DNA from: Periplaneta americana
Taxonomy: Eukaryota > Arthropoda > Insecta > Blattodea > Blattidae
Direction: 5' to 3'
NCBI RefSeq assembly: GCF_040183065.1
Contig: NC_091131.1
Coordinates: forward strand, 100,130,330 to 100,194,329
Length of the DNA: 64,000 bases
This document shows positions 34,558 through 44,009 of the stretch, in pieces; position 1 is the stretch's first letter; each line of letters opens with the position of its first letter. A program made the translations under genes and the position numbers. Below the pieces are notes generated by a model, which worked only from the letters and a program-made list of their open reading frames with translations, searched no databases and was not told the DNA's origin.

Positions 34558-37500
34558 AAACGTATTTTTAGTGGGTTATTTTACGACGTTATTCAACATC
34601 TCAGATTATTTAGCATCTGAATGAAATGAAGGTGATAATGTCGGTGGAATGAGTTTGGGGTCCAACACCAATAGTTTCCCAGCATTTGCTCATATTGGGT
34701 TGAGGGAAAACCCTGGAAAAAACCTCAACCAGGTAACTTGTCCCAACTGGGATTCAAACTCGGATCACCTGGTTTCACGATAAGACACACTAACCATTAC
34801 TTCACAGGTGTGGACCATGTGTATATATGTATTTGTATTATATATATATATATATATAGGCCTACCGATTGTGTAAGTTAATTTTCTCAAATACAAATGT
34901 TTTAATTATTTGAAATATATTTATTTCAATCCCATTTAAAGCCTATTAATTGTTGAGAGAGTGAATATGATTCCTATTATAGCCATGCATGCTATAGTCC
35001 CGTCGCTCTAATTTCCGGCAGCCAATCGCGTTGCCGGTTGGCTACATTTAAACGTGTGCATCTTGTGATTCGCTGATTCATTTCTTAAGGCTCGATAAAT
35101 ACTTAATATAATCGCCCACCATTTTAGCTCTTTAGTTGACGTTTGCAGAAAGCACACGAAGACGTTATTTGCCGCTCAATTATTTGCTGAATTACAGTGT
35201 GTTTGATTTATTATCATAGGAGTTACGACATGATAATTTTTAACGGTGTTGAAAATAGATTCCTCGTATGGTAGCTCGGCAACGTAAGAACAAAAATGGC
35301 GAATGATACTACCTACCTAGACTTTATAGAGCCTTCACTTTCTAAGATGTAAGCAAAGAGGCGGAGTCACGCCGGAAATAACAGCGTTGGGACTATAGAT
35401 ATCTGTAATTTGTAATCCACTTCTGCACAGCTGTTTTGCACTGGAGAGCTGGCAGTAGCATTTCGTGAGCAAGAACTACTCTCTGCTGCTCCACAAAACA
35501 TTCAGTTGTCCGGCCTTGCCCTGGGTACAGTCGGGAATAGAACTTGGAACCTTTTGTTTCATAGTCAGGCAAGCTAACCACTACACCAAAGAGGCAGCTG
35601 CCCTATGTATGCATCAGATACAAATAATTCCACAATGACAATGTGATGATGCATTCTATAAAATTCTTTCTGAATCATAATATTAAAAAAAATTTCATCT
35701 GACAGCCAGATCATTATATTATGGTGTAAAGCATATTGATAGCTAAGAAGTGATATATCGTATCAACAAAAACGGTCATGTAGTTTAACTACATAATTTT
35801 TAGATTAATTACATTATTATTAAGTTCACAATATTGGACAGTTAACTAATAGTGTCCTCGAGTAGATGATTTTGCAAAGCAGAAGAAACATATATAAAAA
35901 GTTTGTCTATTTTGAGAAAAATTCATTTTTAAAACATTTTTTATTCACCTGCAAATTTACAGAACGGAAGTATCACTTCTTAGCCATCAATATCAAGCTT
36001 ACCTGATCATAAGGAGTAGATTCTGGAAATGCAATATTTCCACTGATAACAGCTAATGCTACACTGTCCCCACGTTCATACACAGTATCAAATGGAGATT
36101 TGAAGTAACACATTGCATACAAAACACAGCCAAGAGACTGAAATTAAAAAGAGAAATTTATTAGTATCTACAGACATTCTCTTAATTTTCCTTCAAACAT
36201 TACAGTTCTAGTTTGAATGATAAAATAAAAGAATACAGTAGTACCAGCATTTGATTCGAATGACAGATAAGAAGTTACCAAAAATAGTGTTTGAATATAG
36301 GAAGATCAAAAAGACGTTGAAAGGATCAACTGTGAAGCCAGAACAGGCGAATATGCCTAATCCGTGTAGAGAAGAAGATGATAATGCAACATTTTATTTG
36401 GGAGTTAAATCCTTGGGCAGTCTATTTTTATTTAGTTTATTTCGTATTTAGACTATAACAATTACTCAGTACTTGTCAGATAATACGAAGTTTGATATGC
36501 AAGATATAAATTGAAGCTGTTATCATGATGTAACTCAAAGTACTAACCTAGCAAATGAGATTAGTTGCCATTTTACAGTACAATTGTTAAAGATCGCATT
36601 TTATTTTGTGAGTAAGGATGTTTACAAAACGAAAGCCATTGTCTGAATGGAGCAACCCTAAGAGCAAAAGAAAATAATTTTTAACATGTGTAACATACAC
36701 TATTCTTGTAGACAGGCATTCATCCATTATAGGCCAAATGTTATTGCTTTATCTTAATAACCATTAAAAAAACTGCTCCTTTAATATGAATTTCATATTC
36801 ATTAACTACAAGTAGCCTATATTTCTGCAGTGCTTGGGAAAAGTGGCATAAGTCAGTTTCCACAAACATATTTTATTAATTTATTGATAAACTTAAGGAA
36901 CATCTGCTCGCTTGGGAAAAGAGACATAAGTACTACTCCCATTAAAATAATTCATACAGAAGAAAATCAAATCGACATAAACCAGTGTGAAGACAGTTTT
37001 TTTCCTTCTTCTGTAAAATTAACATTTTTGACTTGTGCCACTTTTCCCGAGCGCTACAGATTTATATGAACCATTATTTCATACAGAAGAAAATCAAATC
37101 GACATAAACCAGTGTGAAGACAGTTTTTTTTCCTTCTTCTGTAAAATTAACATTTTTGACTTGTGCCACTTTTCCCGAGCGCTACAGATTTATATGAACC
37201 ATTATTTCATACAGAAGAAAATCAAATCGACATAAACCAGTGTGAAGACAGTTTTTTTCCTTCTTCTGTAAAATTAACATTTTTGACTTGTGCCACTATT
37301 CCCGAGCACTACAGATTTACATGAACCATTATTTTATTATCAGTTATTATTCACTCTATTAGAGGGTTAAACCAAATTTATATTGTAATCAATTACCGAA
37401 ATCACTAATTAGGATTGGCATTACAGTAGAGCGTCTCATTTAGGCATAGTGAACTTCCTCGTTGAAATGTATCTATAGAAGAAGTCATAAGAGTTGTATT

Positions 37501-40500
37501 TGTACAAATTTTGGAGGAATTTTTCAGAGGCTACACAACAAGTGAAACAGTGTCTTAAATTAATTATTAAATTAAGTGGCGAGAAACAGGTTCTGTTCTT
37601 GATAAGAAGAAACATTGCCTGAAATGTAAACACAACATGGAAAATGCATTATTGTACTGTATATCTACCTATCTATGGTTGAAAATATGTCTTTCCCTAC
37701 AGTTCAGATAACTCACTAACAGAAAATAACAACACAAAGTGCCAACGGAATTGTCACTAGCTTAATGAAATAAGGAACAAAAGAAAACCGACGCATTATG
37801 TCTTGCAATGGGCTTAGAGGAAACAACAGAGAAAATCCAATGCACTGGCCATCAAAAAGCAACCTCGTGGCTCTATAAGAATGCTGGTAACTTAGGCTTG
37901 TATCATTCTATATACAGTAAAACCTTGATAAGACACGCCCGCTTAATACGCTATCCCGTGTAATACACTTTTTTTGTCCGGTCCCTGCACATTTCATATA
38001 TAACGCCTTTATAAAATACCCCGTTTGTTGCGCTCAAGTCCCGCATAATACACTACTTTTATGGAATATTTTCGATGTAATTTTCAGCAACGCACTGTAA
38101 CAGGAATTGGCCATTGAACTTACTAGTGCCATTAACCTGAAAAGTATTGCATTCGACCCTTTACCTGCGCATTTAAACCTTCTTACTACCAGTATACAAT
38201 ACCACACCCTCTTGTTACGCTCTCTTATTCGACCCTTTACCTGCACAGCTTATAGTTACAATAATCCACCCTCTTGCTAATCCTCTCTTTCTCAAGCAAC
38301 ATTCCTCACTCGACCGTAATAAAATTCTGGAAATTTTTGCTGGTTAGTTTGTTATCTTTTAGTGTATTGACGTGTCTCTGTGATTATGATGAATGTTAAA
38401 CGAAAAGCGCTTTTTGTGTCTGAAAAATTGGTAATTTTACGAAAGTATGATGAAACCAGTGTACTCTTAATCAGAAACAACTGTCCGATTCATTAGGAAT
38501 ACAATCATCGACATTAATAAAGATAATAAAAAATCACTCAATCACTGCAGCTGCGAGGTCGGGAGGGTGTAAGCGCAATAGAGTGAAGTGTGGTAAACAT
38601 GAGGACTTGGAGAACATGCACACGGCAAACAACTATAAAGGACTCTTTTCGAAAGAATTAAGTACAGTACATACATACAGTATCGTAAATGTCTTTGACG
38701 TACAGTACAGTAATTACATAATGGAGTAACACTGTATTACCTTTCATGAATCATGTATTTCAATAAAGAAAAATGCTAATAAATACTGTATATAAGTCAA
38801 AATTAGTATACCCGTCTAATGCGTGGTTCACACGCGGTCTCTTGAACAACGTCTTATCGGGGTTTTACTGTAAATAAACATGAAAACATATTATAACAAA
38901 TCATCAAGTTACCCATATATCAGTTCGCTCATCAATCATGCAATAACTCTCAACATTGAAGAGTTCTGGTGCGCGATATGGCATTGAGCAACGTTCACTT
39001 GCAAGATCTTGGAGCTGCTGTGCTTCAGAGCTGCCACAAATCTTAACCCTTGCTGTTGTTACTGAGCCTGTAACATAAGAAAAATATGGTACGATGTTAT
39101 ATTGAATCTTTAATAAACATTATTATTCTTCGTTACCTCGCAGAGTCCATGTCACCGCCTATTTATTTTGAAACCAGTGTGCCAGTTTCTGTCAGATGCG
39201 TTTCCAATTCACTGCGGACTAAGGCAAGGAGATGCACAACCACTTTTACTTTTTAACTTTGCTCTAGAATATGCCATTAGGAAAGTTCAGGATAACAATA
39301 ATGCTGAGTGTCACTGCTATTTTGTATCTATATTTTTTATATATGTTTTTACTTTTAGTTTTTTTCTTTTTCGCAACATTTAATATGTTAGACTAATTTT
39401 TATTATTGTCAATTTCTACTTGAACGTTCAGTTGTTCTTTTTATGTCATATTCATTCTGTCACTCGATAGCCTTAACTCCACCAGAGTAAATGAATAAAA
39501 CTGAGAGGGTTTGGAATTGAAGAGGTTACATCAGCTTCTTGTCTATATGGATGACGTGGAGATAATCCACAAACGATTACGGAAAACACGGAAATTTTAC
39601 TTGAAGCAAGTAAAGCGATAGGTTTGGAAGTAAATTCCGAAAAGACAAATTATATGATTATGTCTCATGACCAGGATATTCTACGAAATGGAAATATAAA
39701 AATTGGAGATTTATCCTTCGAAGAGGTGGAAAAATTCAAATATCTTGAAGCAACAGTAACAAATATAAATGACACTTGGGAGAAAATTAAACGCAGAATA
39801 AGTATGGAAAATGCCTGTTATTATTTGGCTGAGAAGCTTCTGTCATCTAGTCTGCTGTTAAAAAATCTGAAAGTTAGAATTTATAAAATAGTTACATTAC
39901 CGGTTGTTGTGTATGGTTGTGTTAGACTCTCACTTTGGGAGAGGAACAGAAATTAATGGTGTTTGAGAATAAGGTTCTTAGGAAAATATTTGGGGCTAAG
40001 AGGGATGAAATTACAGGAGAATGGAGAAAGTTACACAATGCAGAACTGCACGCATTGTATTCTTCACCTGACATAATTAGGAACTTTAAATCCAGACATT
40101 TGAGATTGGCAGGGCATGTAACACATATAGGCGAAACAAAAAATGCATATAGTGTTAGTTGGGAGGCCAGAGGGAAAAAAAGATCTTTGAGGAGGTAGAT
40201 GGGAGGATAATATTAAAATGGATTTGAGGGAGGTGGGGTATGATGAGAGATACTGGATTAATCTTGTACAGGATAGGGACCAATGGTGGGCTTATGAGGG
40301 TGGCAATGAACCTGCGGGTTCCTTAAAAGCTGTAAGTAAATAAGTAAGTCAAGTGTCTCATTCAACAACAGGTAGTCTGCTACAAGACTCATACAAACCT
40401 AAATCCATAATAACTGGTGATCGGTCATCAGCTATTAAAATATTGGCTGTCTTAAGGTCTCTGTGAGCCAATGGTTCTGGCTTGGCTTCATGGAATGCTT

Positions 40501-42403
40501 TAACACCTTCACAAATATGCAGGAACATGTTAAGTAATTCTATCTCATTCATATATTCCTTATGAACACTTCGACGTTCCAGCTCATATGCTAAGGTGCC
40601 TCTCTGAAAACAACAAAAGGAAATCAAAGAAGTATTTTTAGTAGGCTATTTAACGACGCTGTATCAACTACTAGAATATTTAGTGTCGATGGAATTGGTG
40701 ATAGCGAAATGGTATTCAATGAGATGAGGTCTAGGATTCACTATAGATTACCTGATGTTCACCTTAAAGTTAGTGAAAATCTCGGGGGGGAAAAACCCAA
40801 TCAGGTAATCAGCCCAAGTGGGACTCAAACCCATGCCCGAGCACAACTGGGGATCAGCAGGTAAATGCACTACTGCCTGACCTACGCCAGTGGCTAACAT
40901 GTACCGGTACTGTATTATTATTAAGCTTCATGATACATATACCGGTATGTATGTATGTATGTATATATATATATATTTTTTTTTTTTCTCGTGTACAGAT
41001 AGCAGAATAACTTGAGTTTCGGCATTCTAAGTACGATTCAAATCCCAGCAAATTCAAATAGACTCTTTAAAGGACAAAAGAATGTTGTAACAAGTTTACA
41101 TAGGACACATCTACTTCGTGAATTTAGGCCTAATGACTCCGTGATTAAAGAAACAAAGAGAGGAATGATATTCTAAAAAGTACATGAGAACACATTCTTG
41201 CAAGAGGTCGATAGTAAGCATCTATCTGAGCTCCTTTCCTGAAGGCCATCTATCTCACTCCAAACGATCCACAACCCAAATGAAGTGACTTGAGAAAATT
41301 TTAATGAAAAGGCCAAAACTGGGATGTAACACTAGTACACATTAAGGAAAGAAGTTAGCCGTGCACATTTAGCAAAGTGTACACACACATAAGACCAACA
41401 TACCCCCAACCAATCCATCAGCAAAGACAAGGACAACAGCATAACAAAGTTAGTTATATACAGGGTTGTTTCCGATCTCTGGAAACGATTTTTGAATGAT
41501 GTCATGTGCGTCAGGAGTCACACGACAACTGAACTGTGGTGAGAGGTGACAGACCAGTAGTGAGTGAATTCATGGTCAGAGTACACGGTGTCTCACAGCA
41601 GCAATGCCCAAGAAAGTCGAGCCTTTTTGGAAGGGGTACATTACGACCCTTTCCGATGCCAAGTACAGTTACGTGTAAATCATAGGAGCCTGCAAAAAAA
41701 CGTGGTTTCGTTATTTCTAATAAAGACATCTTCTGTGTACTTAATGCGACTGGCAAAGGGCAAAAGCTCGAATAAGATTAATTCCAGAGGGGAAAAAGCA
41801 AGCAAATCCACCCCTCGCCATAAGCTGCACCACCCCACAAGATGATACAAATTAATCAATCAACTCTTGCAACGATAAAACTTTTCTCCGATTTCTCCTA
41901 CTTTCAAATCTCAAATGACAGAAGATACCCGCTAAGAAATTACCATACCTTATAATATGGCAAAACAATCATCACTTCACTTGTAGAATTTAGAACTGGA
42001 TTTGGTCGATCCTTCAGAGCTGAATCAATACACTCAATAACATTAGGATGCTTTAGAAGTCCATGATATTCAACTTCTTTCATGGCAATCTTCTGATCCT
42101 CCTCTCCATGGCAAACAATCTTTTTCACGGCATATATTTTGCCAGTGTGAGCGTCCTCAACGAGATCAACTGTACTGAAACCACTGTAAATATAATTAAA
42201 TGGATTAATAAATTAAACAATTTGCTAACCACTAACAGTTCATATAAAAATTAATGTAGCAGTATAAATAGCATCTTATTTGGAAATAATATATAATATA
42301 AACCATTAGAATTAAATTAGGCCTACCCTTCTCCAAGATGTTCACGGACGTAATATTTTCTTGAATTAATCTGAATAGTCTCTCTTGAACAAATGCATCC
42401 CAT
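32854..42403 (-). CDS. STK16: Serine/threonine kinase 16 (STK16/MPSK1), six coding exons
   Basis: Six exons joined at GT-AG borders give 924 bp, a 307-residue kinase (human STK16 is 305). The family is a membrane-associated Ser/Thr kinase of the NAK group acting at Golgi/trans-Golgi membranes. The N-terminus MGCICSR has Gly2 for myristoylation and Cys3/Cys5 as likely palmitoylation sites. Kinase motifs are intact: glycine loop GEGGFSTV (24-31), ATP-binding Lys46 in YAVKK, probable helix C Glu62, catalytic AHRDLKTAN with Asp153, DLG (171-173, family variant of DFG), APE (205-207) and Asp222 in TDIW. The activation segment (174-204) contains the family's longer insert. The frame is open across all joins with correct phases, so the gene looks functional. 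Transcription direction is toward lower coordinates. Orthology rests on recalled family sequence. Confidence 0.96.
33489..34501 (-). mobile_element. 1.01-kb deletion derivative of a mariner-like element, in STK16 intron 5
   Basis: Inverted ends of about 98 bp (33489-33587 and 34404-34501) begin CAGGGTGATTCACGAGGAAAG. TA precedes the left end; TG follows the right end, merged into a TG microsatellite. On the minus strand a transposase N-terminus remains (MPYKFSTTEYAHLCMFMVYA, near 34059). It is joined after a short spacer to a C-terminal piece (TREALIDCILDAA ... AIHTRAQQCIGAEG, about 33900-33760). The whole catalytic core is gone. Confidence 0.87.
34502..34557. repeat. TG/TA compound microsatellite
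   Basis: About 18 TG units followed by about 9 TA units, lying between the mariner-like element and a SINE. Confidence 0.95.
34558..34815 (-). mobile_element. 258-bp tRNA-derived SINE (same family as 17830-18087)
   Basis: Collinear with the copy at 17830-18087 from the GTCCACACCTGTG start (minus strand) to the ACGTCGTAAAATAAC tail. The B box has decayed to GAGTTTGAATCCC. The flank on the right (TGTGTATATAT) repeats the microsatellite on the left, as a target duplication would. Confidence 0.92.
34992..35398. mobile_element. 407-bp MITE in STK16 intron 5
   Basis: CTATAGTCCCGTCGCTCTAA (continuing TTTCCGGC) and the inverted right end CTATAGTCCCAACGCTGTTA form 28-bp ends with four mismatches. 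It is relatively GC-rich, without coding capacity. A shortened relative lies at 45260-45427. Confidence 0.82.
35402..35605 (-). mobile_element. tRNA-derived SINE of a third family
   Basis: Minus strand: GGCAGCTGCCTCTTTGGTGT, AGTGGTTAGCTTGCCTGAC (A box region), then CAAGTTCTATTCCCGAC (B box). It abuts the MITE at 34992-35398. The body continues with CCGGACAACTGAATGTTTTG. Confidence 0.75.
36003..36137 (-). CDS. STK16: STK16 coding exon 5
   Basis: Preceded by AATTTCAG and followed by GTAAGC. Encodes SLGCVLYAMCYFKSPFDTVY through PESTPYDQ (residues 225-269). The exon is 45 whole codons, so skipping it would keep the frame. Confidence 0.94.
36826..37330. repeat. Palindromic MITE copy with a 127-bp tandem array, STK16 intron 4
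   Basis: The left part (GCAGTGCTTGGGAAAAGTGG, then GGAACATCTGCTCGCTTGGG) is the inverse of the MITE at 5436-5668. The right part is a tandem array: CATACAGAAGAAAATCAAAT starts at 36953, 37080 and 37208, periods 127 and 128 bp. The units are almost identical to each other (for example GAGCGC vs GAGCAC), so the expansion is recent. Confidence 0.9.
37915..38870 (+). mobile_element. 956-bp pogo-like element next to STK16 exon 4
   Basis: The ends CAGTAAAACCTTGATAAGAC and the inverted CAGTAAAACCCCGATAAGAC are each flanked by TA, as in pogo/Tigger elements. Inside, from about 38389, MNVKRKALFVSEKLVILRKY and then, after frame breaks, QLSDSLGIQSSTL- and AARSGGCKRNRVKCGKHEDL-like pieces match the CENP-B-type N-terminal DNA-binding region. 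The DDE domain is missing. The right end lies only 40 bp from the exon 4 donor-side border. Confidence 0.9.
38913..39067 (-). CDS. STK16: STK16 coding exon 4
   Basis: Preceded by ATGTTACAG and followed by GTAACT. Encodes the activation segment, RCSMPYRAPELF and DERTDIW (residues 173-224). Confidence 0.94.
39137..40350 (+). pseudogene. RTE-like LINE 3' half filling STK16 intron 3
   Basis: The frame FLSDAFPIHCGLRQGDAQPL is reverse transcriptase block B. About 190 bp of AT-rich sequence (39300-39490) interrupts it, then LHQLLVYMDDVEII gives the catalytic block (YMDD in place of the family's YADD). The C-terminal domain follows: VNSEKTNYMIMSHD, IKIGDLSFEEVEKFKYLEAT, SSSLLLKNLKVRIYKIVTLP, and across a frameshift VFENKVLRKIFGAKRDEITG, RHLRLAGHVTHIGETKNAYS. 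It ends near NIKMDLREVGYDERYW with an (AAGT)n tail. It is dead. It occupies about 1.2 kb of the 1.33-kb intron, antisense to the kinase gene. Confidence 0.92.
40399..40603 (-). CDS. STK16: STK16 coding exon 3
   Basis: Preceded by TTTTCAG and followed by GTTTGT. Encodes RGTLAYELERR, the catalytic loop AHRDLKTANIL and IMDL plus the first base of Gly173. Confidence 0.95.
40637..40897 (-). mobile_element. tRNA-derived SINE in STK16 intron 2
   Basis: Minus strand: GTTAGCCACTGGCGTAGGTC (A-box region), CCTGCTGATCCCCAG, GGGTTTGAGTCCC (B box), then GATTTTCACTAAC and the tail CGTCGTTAAATAGCCTACTA. It shares the tail with the SINE at 17830 but has a different head and body, so the two families share a 3' end. 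Confidence 0.9.
40900..41948. other. STK16: Rest of STK16 intron 2
   Basis: A TATG/TA microsatellite lies at about 40945-40975. From about 41465 (CAGGGTTGTTTCCGATCTCT) there is a less AT-rich block up to 41840 that may be an unrecognised repeat; its open frames on both strands show no known motif. Confidence 0.45.
41949..42183 (-). CDS. STK16: STK16 coding exon 2
   Basis: Preceded by ATTTACAG and followed by GTATGG. Encodes the rest of the glycine loop, Lys46, the helix C region and LPYYK (to residue 104). Intron 1 is only 143 bp and holds no transposon. Confidence 0.95.
42327..42403 (-). CDS. STK16: STK16 coding exon 1
   Basis: Starts at ATG (42401-42403) and ends with GAAGG before GTAGGC. 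It encodes residues 1-25 plus two bases of codon 26 (acylation motif, start of the glycine loop). The start matches the usual M-G-x-x-C beginning of the family, and no upstream in-frame Met is needed. Confidence 0.95.
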
Positions 42404-42791
42404 TTTTAAAATGATGCTTAAACCTAAACTATTCATATTATTAACACGAATGTACAACCACCCGTCATTAGCCTGTAACTATTTCCACAAATAAAATTGT
42501 TATTATCATCTAGAAGCTATCATAATCAAAAAACTCTACATAACCATATGACTGTAAATGTAGATGACATATGACATGTAATTACAAGGCACATGTACTG
42601 TTCGATCTCTTGGCCTGCTAATCTTCACTAAAAATAGTTAATACAGATGTATAGCTTTGCCTCACATACGCATCTTTGGTTAGCTGTACCAGTCTGTACA
42701 GAGAAAACATAGTCCCAATTTTGACGAGAGGCTCGAGTCAGGATCATCAAGTAGTCCAAGAGCAGGTTGTGAAATTGTTAACTCCTCATGC

Positions 42792-42802
42792 TGCGCATGC
42801 GC
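42792..42802. promoter_or_regulatory. NRF-1-type palindrome upstream of STK16
   Basis: TGCGCATGCGC is an exact match to the NRF-1 (Drosophila Ewg) consensus palindrome, followed by GGCCATCA, which contains a YY1-like GCCAT. It is 389 bp upstream of the STK16 ATG. In an AT-rich CpG-poor window such a site is unlikely by chance. A GTATGTGAG donor-like site on the minus strand (42662-42670) could end a non-coding first exon, but no matching acceptor is convincing. Confidence 0.55.
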
Positions 42803-42852
42803 GGCCATCATATGCACTGCCAGTGAGATCCTTAACCGGTATTTACTTCATG

Positions 42853-43823
42853 CAGTGTTGCCAGGTCTCCGGAAATTTCCGGAAATCTTCGGAATTTTTT
42901 AACTTCCCGGAAAAATAGGAAATAAAGTTGTAATCTCCGGATTTTTTAATGTAGGAAATTGTTTATTTTTTTAGAAAAACCAATCTCTGGCATACATTAA
43001 GACTGGTAGATGAACATTATATAGTTAAAGTTTTGTTAATATTTTATAATTTGACTACTAATGCTTCCCTAAATATAAAATATGTAACGCATAAAAACGA
43101 ACATATTTGGTCTGGAGAAACATCTATGAGAGGAAGGTGGTGACTACTAAATCAAATTGGTGAGTAGAAAAATTAAAGTAGAAATCTTTTTATTATAGGT
43201 TCATGTACTGTAATAGTTAGAAGGTTATAATAACATTTTATGTGATTTTCAAAAGTGCCTCCGGAAATTGTGGACAAATCTCCGGATTTTTTTCATTACG
43301 ACCTCCGGAAATATTTTTTCAAGATCTGACAACACTGGCAGTGTTGCCAGGTCTCCGGAAATTTCCGGAAATCTTCGGAATTTTTTAACTTCCCGGAAAA
43401 ATAGGAAATAAAGTTGTAATCTCCGGATTTTTTAATGTAGGAAATTGTTTATTTTTTTAGAAAAACCAATCTCTGGCATACATTAAGACTGGTAGATGAA
43501 CATTATATAGTTAAAGTTTTGTTAATATTTTATAATTTGACTACTAATGCTTCCCTAAATATAAAATATGTAACGCATAAAAACGAACATATTTGGTCTG
43601 GAGAAACATCTATGAGAGGAAGGTGGTGACTACTAAATCCAATTGGTGAGTAGAAAAATTAAAGTAGAAATCTTTTTATTATAGGTTCATGTATTGTAAT
43701 AGTTAGAAGGTTATAATAACATTTTATGTGATTTTCAAAAGTGCCTCCGGAAATTGTGGACAAATCTCCGGATTTTTTTCATTACGACCTCCGGAAATAT
43801 TTTTTCAAGATCTGACAACACTG
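42853..43823. mobile_element. Tandem dimer of a 485-bp hAT-type MITE sharing one 8-bp duplication
   Basis: Two near-identical units (42853-43337 and 43339-43823) are separated by one G. Each begins CAGTGTTGCCAGGTCTCC and ends AGATCTGACAACACTG (inverted). ACTTCATG lies outside the left unit (42845-42852) and outside the right unit (43824-43831), not between them. The units differ at only a few positions, for example AAATCAAATTGG vs AAATCCAATTGG. An 8-bp duplication with CAGTGTTGCC ends points to hAT. Confidence 0.95.
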
Positions 43824-44009
43824 ACTTCATGCGAGTATACGGAAGCTTGTTATTCGAATATTTACATGTGAATATATAAATGTGCAACGTAAATATTGCG
43901 TGTCTGCCTCTAAAAACAATTAAACGGAAATATGTCACACGAATATTGCTACCTACCTCTAAAGGCAATTATTTAACTGATTCGAAAGTCAGTGTATTTA
44001 TATTCCTTA

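Noticed and set aside
37035-37235. Repeats at 36953-37330 as a CRISPR-like array
   Set aside because: Units are contiguous without spacers and derive from a MITE in an insect intron.
39540-39560. YMDD at 39545 as a sign of a retrovirus
   Set aside because: The surrounding blocks are those of an RTE-like LINE; YMDD is a one-residue change from the family's YADD.
42662-42670. Definite non-coding first exon of STK16 ending at a GTATGTGAG donor
   Set aside because: No convincing acceptor with a pyrimidine tract is present just upstream of the ATG.
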